Assembly (NCBI GenBank): GCA_902475375.1
Contig: CABRZC010000015.1
Location: forward strand, 1 to 26,731
From: an uncultured Collinsella sp.
Lineage (GTDB): Bacteria; Actinomycetota; Coriobacteriia; Coriobacteriales; Coriobacteriaceae
Direction of reading: 5' to 3'
DNA length: 26,731 nucleotides
A model generated the notes under the pieces. It was not told the origin of the DNA, did not search any database, and saw only the letters and a program-made list of their open reading frames with translations. The translations under genes were made by a program, and so were the position numbers. Within the stretch, counting starts at the first letter, position 1. Each line of letters begins with the position of its first letter. Positions 21,536 through 26,731 of the stretch are shown piece by piece.

Positions 21536-24426
21536 CGGCGTCGCTCGTGGCGTGCACGCCACAGCTGCAAATAATGACCGATCTGTGCCGACTCGATACG
21601 CTGGTAGGAAGTCGTGGGCAGCGACGTCAAGAACTTCTTGCCGTAGCCCTTTGTCACCAAGCGCGGATCTGCCAAGATGAGCACGCCGCAATCGGTTGAC
21701 GAGCGGATGAGACGGCCGGCGGCTTGCTTGACTTCGAGCACCGCCTCGGGCAGCGAGTAGCGCGCCCAGGCGCGGTCTTCGCGCAGGTTGCGCTCACACG
21801 AAAGAGGATCCGTGGGGCTCGAGAACGGCAGCTTGGGGATAATGACGCAGCGCAGCGTCTCGCCGCTGGCGTCAAAGCCCTCCCAAAAGGCCTTGAGCGC
21901 AAAGAGCGATGAGGTCGGCTCGTTGATAAACCGATCGCGCAGACGGCGCGGGGACGAGTTGCGCTGTTGGCAATTGAGCTCCAGACCCGCTCGCGCCAAT
22001 TTGGGCTCGACACGGGCATACAGGTCCTCCATATCGCGCCTGTTGGTGAAGAGCGTGAGCACCGATCCACCCATGGCGAGATGGGCATCGACCAGCACAC
22101 GCTCGAGCGCCGACAGATAGTGCTCGCGATCGCGCGGATCGGGAATGTCCCCCGCCACGACCACGGCCATATTCGAGTCAAAGTCATAGCTCGAATCCAG
22201 GTGCAGCGATGAGGATGTCGACGCGCCAATGCGATCGAGGCCGACGGCATGGTTGAAATGCTCAAAGCTCTTGGACACCGTCATGGTCGCCGAAGCGAAG
22301 ATGGCCGTGTGCACCTCGGGCAACCACTCGTTCGCCAGGGCCTCGCCGATATCGATGCGCTCGGCGGTCATAGACTCCCCGCCCGCACGCAGCCGACGGT
22401 TAACCTGCAGCGAGTACACGTAGTGCTCATCCGTGCCTTCAATGATGAGCTTGAGATTCTCGACCAACTCGTGCAGACGGCGCGAAATGTCGCCCAGGTC
22501 GACGACGACCTCGGGCTTATCGGCAGCGACAGCTTGCACCAGCGCGTCTACGCTTTTATCCGCCTGGTCCAGTGCATCAATTGCGGTATAGGCCGACTGC
22601 AAAAAATCGTGCCAGTCATCCGACTCGCGCAGCTCGGGGCCAATCCACAGATTCGCGTTGTCATAGCCCCCGCGGGCACGGCGGCCAAGCTCGCGCACGC
22701 CATCGAACACATCGGCAATCGCCATGCTCGCGCGGGCAACCGTCGACGTTGCTTTGGCGGTGAGTCCCAGGTAGAGCGTGGAGCCCTCGGAAGTGGTCAG
22801 GTCACGGGAAACCTGACTCAGCGCGCCGGCACTCGACCCACCCAAGCGCTCAAACAGCACGCGCGACTCATCTGCCGAAACCACGCGCGCCCATTGGCGA
22901 CGAGCCTCGCGCTCGATGGAATGGGCCTCGTCGACCACCCAGTGACGAATCGGAGGCAAAATCCTTCCCTCGGCAGCCACGTTGCGGAACAGCAGGGAAT
23001 GATTGGTAACCACCACGTCGGCATGTGCCGCACGGCGGCGCGCCCCGTGGACCAGACATTTGTCAGGGAAGAACGGACACAGACGACGAGCACACTCGCG
23101 CGAAGCCGTCGTAAAGTCGGGACGGTTGACGCTGCGCCAGCGAATGCCGAGTGAATCGAGGTCGCCATCGGCAGATTGGCACACATACGCCATGATCACC
23201 GCAACCGCCGTGAGCGTGTCAGCAGGATCGCGCTTGGTGGTGATCTCAATCTGACTACGGCTCATGCGCTCGAGCTTGCGCAGACACGGATAGTGGTCAT
23301 AGCCCTTGAGCGCACAAAACGACAGGCCCCCGTCCAGCTGTTCGGCGAGCTTTGGCAGCTCATGGTACATAAGCTGGTCGGCAAGATTATTCGATTTGGT
23401 CGCGATGCCGACGGTAATGTTGTTTCGGCGGGCGGCCTCGGCGAAGGGCACGAGATAGGCCATCGACTTACCGACGCCCGTGCCCGCCTCGATCACACGA
23501 TGGGTACCCGTGACCAGCGCATCGCGCACCTCAACCGCCATCGCGATCTGCTCGTCGCGCGGCTCATAGGTGGGATACATGCGATTGACCAGGCCACCGG
23601 GGGCATAATCCGCCTCGATCTCTTCACGGCTCGGCATCTTAAGGACCGGCAGCTCGTCCGCATCAACGCGATCGTCTGCGCGATCGGCCTTGAGCACATC
23701 GGCACGAGCGGCGCTGAGCGAAAATATCGAACCCGGGTTCTGGCCAGCCAAAAAAGAAAAAATGGGGCGATAGGACCAAGGCACGTCCGCGTGCATGTCC
23801 GCCAAGCGCGCCATGAGGCCCGAAGGTAGGTCGGTAAGTGCGACCAACAGCACGCGCCACACACCGCACAGGGCATCAACGTCTGCGTTCGCACGGTGCG
23901 ATACCGAATCGCACCCAAACAAGTCGGCCATAAAGGACAGTTTGTGCGATGTCAGGCGCGGAAGCGCAATGCGCGATAGCGCCAGCGAATCGATCCAGAT
24001 ATCACTCACGTTGACGCCGCCCTTGACCGATTCGATGAACGACCGGTCAAACGTGGCGTTATGCGCGATAACAGGACAGCCGCCCACGAAGTCGGCGAGC
24101 GCCGCAACGGCCTCGACGGCCGACGGGGCATCTGCCACATCGGCGTTCGTAATGCTCGTGAGCTCGGTAATCTCTACAGGGATCAGCTGCTTGGGATGCA
24201 CGAACGTATCAAAGCGGTCAATGATCTCGCGGCCCGAAAGGCGGGCCGCGGAAATCTCAATTAACTCGTTGTCTTGCACCGAAAGACCCGTGGTCTCGGT
24301 ATCGAGGACGATTACGTCCTCCTCGATGAGGCCAAACGATTGCGTCTTAGCGCGCTCGACGAGCGTGGCATAAGAATCGATGACAAACTGCGGCGTTCCA
24401 GGAGATACGGCATCCTCAATTAGCAT
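21532..24426 (-). CDS. dinG: DnaQ-type exonuclease fused to DinG-family helicase
   Basis: 964 residues from the ATG at 24426. The N-terminal 3'-5' exonuclease domain (about 36-195) has all DEDDh residues: Asp42 and Glu44 in VLDTETTGL, Asp127 in AHNATFD, and His177 and Asp182 in HRANADVD. The helicase part has the Walker A AGTGVGKS (314-321), a DEAH box (499-502) and late motifs near FWEGFD and QAAGRLIR. Four cysteines (381, 445, 450, 457), spaced as in the iron-sulfur XPD/DinG group, lie between them. A role in repair, replication restart or R-loop removal fits the family. The frame also opens at 24471; I chose the ATG overlapping the ddl stop (ATGCTAA), though its ribosome site is weak. Confidence 0.92.
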   Translation of the reverse strand: MLIEDAVSPGTPQFVIDSYATLVERAKTQSFGLIEEDVIVLDTETTGLSVQDNELIEISAARLSGREIIDRFDTFVHPKQLIPVEITELTSITNADVADAPSAVEAVAALADFVGGCPVIAHNATFDRSFIESVKGGVNVSDIWIDSLALSRIALPRLTSHKLSFMADLFGCDSVSHRANADVDALCGVWRVLLVALTDLPSGLMARLADMHADVPWSYRPIFSFLAGQNPGSIFSLSAARADVLKADRADDRVDADELPVLKMPSREEIEADYAPGGLVNRMYPTYEPRDEQIAMAVEVRDALVTGTHRVIEAGTGVGKSMAYLVPFAEAARRNNITVGIATKSNNLADQLMYHELPKLAEQLDGGLSFCALKGYDHYPCLRKLERMSRSQIEITTKRDPADTLTAVAVIMAYVCQSADGDLDSLGIRWRSVNRPDFTTASRECARRLCPFFPDKCLVHGARRRAAHADVVVTNHSLLFRNVAAEGRILPPIRHWVVDEAHSIEREARRQWARVVSADESRVLFERLGGSSAGALSQVSRDLTTSEGSTLYLGLTAKATSTVARASMAIADVFDGVRELGRRARGGYDNANLWIGPELRESDDWHDFLQSAYTAIDALDQADKSVDALVQAVAADKPEVVVDLGDISRRLHELVENLKLIIEGTDEHYVYSLQVNRRLRAGGESMTAERIDIGEALANEWLPEVHTAIFASATMTVSKSFEHFNHAVGLDRIGASTSSSLHLDSSYDFDSNMAVVVAGDIPDPRDREHYLSALERVLVDAHLAMGGSVLTLFTNRRDMEDLYARVEPKLARAGLELNCQQRNSSPRRLRDRFINEPTSSLFALKAFWEGFDASGETLRCVIIPKLPFSSPTDPLSCERNLREDRAWARYSLPEAVLEVKQAAGRLIRSSTDCGVLILADPRLVTKGYGKKFLTSLPTTSYQRIESAQIGHYLQLWRARHERRR

Positions 24427-25385
24427 GCAACGCCCGCTCGACGAAGACCCATACGGATCAGGCTGTCGCACACTTGCGGGAACGTCATGTCGTCGGTATG
24501 GCGAATCTCATCGGGATACAGCGACGTATCGGTCATGCCGGGAATGGTGTTGGTCTCGAGAATGACAGGGCCATCCTCGCTTACGATAAAATCGCTGCGC
24601 GAAACGCCCAGGCAGCCGAGGGCCTTATGGGCCGCACAGGCAAGTTCCTGGGCACGCGCATAGTTTTCGGGCGAAATCTGCGCCGGAATGCGGTGGATGT
24701 CTGTGGGGTCGACGTACTTTACATCCAGGTCGTAGAACTCGCAGTCCTCAGGCTTGCGAATCTCCACAATCGGCAGCGCGCGCACGTCGTCCTCGCCGTA
24801 CACGCCCACAGTGATCTCGGTTCCCTCGATGCACTTTTCGACCAGCACTTTATCGCCGTACTCAAAAGCCTTGGCGATTGCCGCCGGCAGCTCTGAGGGC
24901 TCGTGAACGAGCGAAATGCCGTAGCTAGAGCCGTTGACGGCGGGCTTTACAAAGCACCGCTCGCCACAAATCTCGACGATATGATCGATATCGACCTCGT
25001 CGCCCGCCTCAAGTGCCAGGCCGGGGGCAATGGGGATGCCCGCCCTGGCATACAGAAGCTTTGAAACCTCTTTATCGGCGCCACATGCGCTGGCGAGCAC
25101 GCCCGACGCCGTGTAGGGAATACCCAGGGTCTCCATGGCCCCCTGCATGGCGCCATCCTCGCCGCCGGCGCCGTGCATGGCGATAAATGCCACGTCGAAG
25201 CCACCGGTCGCCATAGTCACCATAAAGTCATCGGCGGCGGCGTCGAGCAGCTCCACCGAGGTGTAGCCGGCCTCCTTCAGTGCCACCACGACATTCTTTC
25301 CCGAATTGAGCGAAATCTCGCGTTCGGCGGAATGGCCGCCCGCCAAGACCGCTACGTGCATGTTCTCTAGGCTTTTACCCGGCAT
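24420..25385 (-). CDS. ddl: D-alanine-D-alanine ligase
   Basis: Makes D-Ala-D-Ala for peptidoglycan precursors, ATP-dependent, in the cytosol. 321 residues with the ATP-grasp layout: GGHSAEREISL (Glu21), HGAGGEDGAMQG (71-82), FVKPAVNGSSYGIS (145-158) and the C-terminal LETNTIPGMTDTSLYP. The omega-loop segment FYDLDVKY keeps Tyr at the position that favours D-Ala over D-lactate, so ordinary vancomycin-sensitive precursors are expected from this enzyme. The ATG at 25385 has AGGAGGAG with 7 nt spacing. The gene is first in a coupled pair with the DinG-type gene and is divergent from rlmN. Confidence 0.97.
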   Translation of the reverse strand: MPGKSLENMHVAVLAGGHSAEREISLNSGKNVVVALKEAGYTSVELLDAAADDFMVTMATGGFDVAFIAMHGAGGEDGAMQGAMETLGIPYTASGVLASACGADKEVSKLLYARAGIPIAPGLALEAGDEVDIDHIVEICGERCFVKPAVNGSSYGISLVHEPSELPAAIAKAFEYGDKVLVEKCIEGTEITVGVYGEDDVRALPIVEIRKPEDCEFYDLDVKYVDPTDIHRIPAQISPENYARAQELACAAHKALGCLGVSRSDFIVSEDGPVILETNTIPGMTDTSLYPDEIRHTDDMTFPQVCDSLIRMGLRRAGVAC

Positions 25386-25425
25386 GGGCAGACTCCTCCT
25401 CTATAATTCCTGCAGCTGATACCAT

Positions 25426-25455
25426 ATTGTAGCGATACCCTCTACGTTTCCCCAA
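25426..25455 (-). promoter_or_regulatory. probable promoter of ddl
   Basis: On the minus strand TTGGGG (25450-25455) and TACAAT (25426-25431) are separated by 18 bp, giving a leader of about 35 nt before the ddl ATG. The divergent rlmN start is close by, so its own promoter must overlap this region, but I could not assign it. Confidence 0.5.
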
Positions 25456-25470
25456 AATCGAAAGGCTTCC

Positions 25471-26523
25471 ATGAATCCCAGGACTAAATCTCAAGACATT
25501 CGCGACTTGAGCCAAAACGATATTCGCGAACTTGTCGCCGAACTCGGCCAACCCGCTTTTCGCGCAAAGCAGCTCATCGAATGGGTTTTTGAGAAGAACG
25601 TTTGTTCGTTTGACGATATGACCAACCTTCCCAAGGCCTTCCGCGAGCAGCTGAAGGAGGCATTTGCCTTCGACACGCCGACCCAACTCGCCAAGCAGGT
25701 GTCTAAGGATGGCTCTCGTAAATACCTACTCGAGTACCACGACGGTATCTCCGTCGAGACCGTCGGCATGCCTCGTCGCAACAAGCTGTCTGTCTGTGTA
25801 TCTACCCAAGCCGGCTGTGGCATGGGCTGCGCTTTTTGCGCTACCGGTCTGAACGGCCTCAAGCGCTCGCTGACCGCTCAAGAGATCGTTGACCAGGTAC
25901 TACATGTTTCCAACGACTTTGGCGAGCGCGCGACGAGCGTCGTGTTCATGGGCCAGGGTGAGCCTTTCGCCAACTACGACGAGGTCCTCAAGGCACTGCG
26001 TATCCTCAACGACCCCGATGGAATCGGTATTGGAGCACGTCATCTCACTGTCTCCACCAGCGGCGTCATTCCTGGTATTCGCAAGTTTGCCGACATTCCC
26101 GAGCAGTTCACGCTCGCCGTCTCGCTGCACTCTGCCATTCAGTCCACGCGCAATAAGCTCATGCCGGGCGTTAAGAAGTACACGCTTTTGCGCCTTCACG
26201 AGGCCCTTCAGCTCTACACCGAAAAGACCGGCCGCCGTCCGACATACGAATACGCCATGATCGAGGGCGTCAATGACACCAACCCCGAGATGCAGGCGCT
26301 CTGCGACTTCTGCGAGGGCACGCTGTGCCACGTCAACCTGATCCAGCTCAACGATATCGAAGGCAGTCCTCTCAAGCCGTCGCCGATTCATAAGGTTGAA
26401 GACCTTCAGCGTCGTCTTGAGTCCCGTGGCATTGAGACCACGATCCGTAACTCTCGCGGCAACGATATCGACGCTGCTTGCGGCCAACTCAAGCAGCGCT
26501 TCAAGGTTCAGAAGAACGCGTAG
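25471..26523 (+). CDS. rlmN: dual-specificity 23S rRNA/tRNA adenine-C2 methyltransferase
   Basis: Radical SAM enzyme that methylates C2 of adenine 2503 in 23S rRNA and of A37 in some tRNAs. 350 residues, the usual length. The cluster motif is CGMGCAFC (Cys116, Cys120, Cys123). The two further cysteines of the mechanism are present: Cys109 in SVCVSTQ and Cys337 in NDIDAACGQL (equivalents of E. coli Cys118 and Cys355). GQGEPFANY and VSLHSAIQ are also typical. AAGG lies 5 nt before the ATG. It ends at the terminator at 26560. Confidence 0.98.
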   Translation: MNPRTKSQDIRDLSQNDIRELVAELGQPAFRAKQLIEWVFEKNVCSFDDMTNLPKAFREQLKEAFAFDTPTQLAKQVSKDGSRKYLLEYHDGISVETVGMPRRNKLSVCVSTQAGCGMGCAFCATGLNGLKRSLTAQEIVDQVLHVSNDFGERATSVVFMGQGEPFANYDEVLKALRILNDPDGIGIGARHLTVSTSGVIPGIRKFADIPEQFTLAVSLHSAIQSTRNKLMPGVKKYTLLRLHEALQLYTEKTGRRPTYEYAMIEGVNDTNPEMQALCDFCEGTLCHVNLIQLNDIEGSPLKPSPIHKVEDLQRRLESRGIETTIRNSRGNDIDAACGQLKQRFKVQKNA

Positions 26524-26539
26524 GGGAGACCAACCTAAA

Positions 26540-26555
26540 CGTTTCATGTGAAACA
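26540..26555. promoter_or_regulatory. parS-like palindrome (candidate ParB site)
   Basis: CGTTTCATGTGAAACA matches the well-known 16-bp parS consensus TGTTTCACGTGAAACA at 14 of 16 positions. Its 14-bp core, GTTTCATGTGAAAC, differs by one central base. It is intergenic, between the rlmN stop and its terminator. A chance hairpin is the alternative. Confidence 0.5.
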
Positions 26556-26559
26556 TCGA

Positions 26560-26596
26560 ACAGCCCCGGTTGCTTAATTGCAACCGGGGCTGTTTC
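26560..26596 (+). terminator. rlmN terminator
   Basis: Perfect 14-bp stem ACAGCCCCGGTTGC/GCAACCGGGGCTGT (26560-26573 with 26580-26593) with a 6-nt loop, followed by TTC. The U-tract is short but the stem is very stable. Confidence 0.85.
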
Positions 26597-26650
26597 ATAT
26601 CTATCGCTAATTCGCATCGAGCGATTGTTCAACAACTTTTTCGAAAGAAA

Positions 26651-26690
26651 TAAGGGGTCCTTGTTCTGGCGTTCAGACAAGGACCCCTTA
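26651..26690 (-). terminator. strong hairpin, probably the terminator of a minus-strand gene beyond the right edge
   Basis: Perfect 13-bp stem TAAGGGGTCCTTG/CAAGGACCCCTTA (26651-26663 with 26678-26690) with a 4-bp inner TCTG/CAGA stem. The minus-strand 3' side is T-rich (TTTCTTTC), while the plus-strand side is an A-run. Just beyond it, TTAGGTACCTAA is a 12-bp palindrome of unknown meaning. Confidence 0.6.
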
Positions 26691-26731
26691 AAAAAGGCTA
26701 GTAATTGTTAGGTACCTAAAAGCCTACATTT

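Overview
The window looks like chromosomal DNA from a Gram-positive actinobacterium of the class Coriobacteriia, most likely Collinsella or a close relative. This rests on the high GC content, the mix of Gram-positive features (sortase-anchored Cna-type surface protein, Tat lipoprotein, TSCPD protein, tandem WYL regulators) and strong Shine-Dalgarno sites. It is an inference from gene content, not a database match. Seventeen protein genes and two intact tRNA genes are supported.

Left edge (1-662): no protein gene. It holds a probable rRNA leader (boxB/boxA-like, minus strand, pointing out of the window), fragments of tRNA 3' ends, an array of short GC hairpins, two terminators and an intact tRNA-Lys(UUU). 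Then, all on the minus strand: an M29 aminopeptidase, a two-TM hypothetical protein coupled to purC, and a response regulator/histidine kinase pair. Next come a TSCPD protein coupled to a Tat lipoprotein, an extracellular solute-binding protein coupled to a membrane diguanylate cyclase, and purB.

Middle (11792-12587): a second tRNA locus, tRNA-Gly(CCC), built like the first, with duplicated tRNA 3' tails, palindrome arrays, a T-arm fragment and a strong terminator. It is followed by a structured leader and a 1143-residue LPATG surface protein on the plus strand with an N-terminal thioester domain and about six CnaB-like repeats.

Right part (16025-26731): a small membrane protein and a 1029-residue M28-like membrane protein with a huge low-complexity insertion (minus). 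Two overlapping WYL regulators (plus) are divergent from the M28 gene and converge on a DnaQ-DinG type exonuclease-helicase, which is coupled to ddl (minus). rlmN (plus) follows, and after it lie a parS-like palindrome and two strong hairpins.

How the genes work together: most are housekeeping (purine synthesis, peptidoglycan precursor synthesis, rRNA/tRNA methylation, DNA repair) mixed with envelope sensing and signalling (two-component system, c-di-GMP synthesis, surface adhesin). The most unusual part is the non-coding architecture shared by the two tRNA loci. In both, the tRNA 3' end is repeated 180-192 bp away, and between the copies lie a palindrome array, an oppositely oriented T-arm fragment and a terminator.
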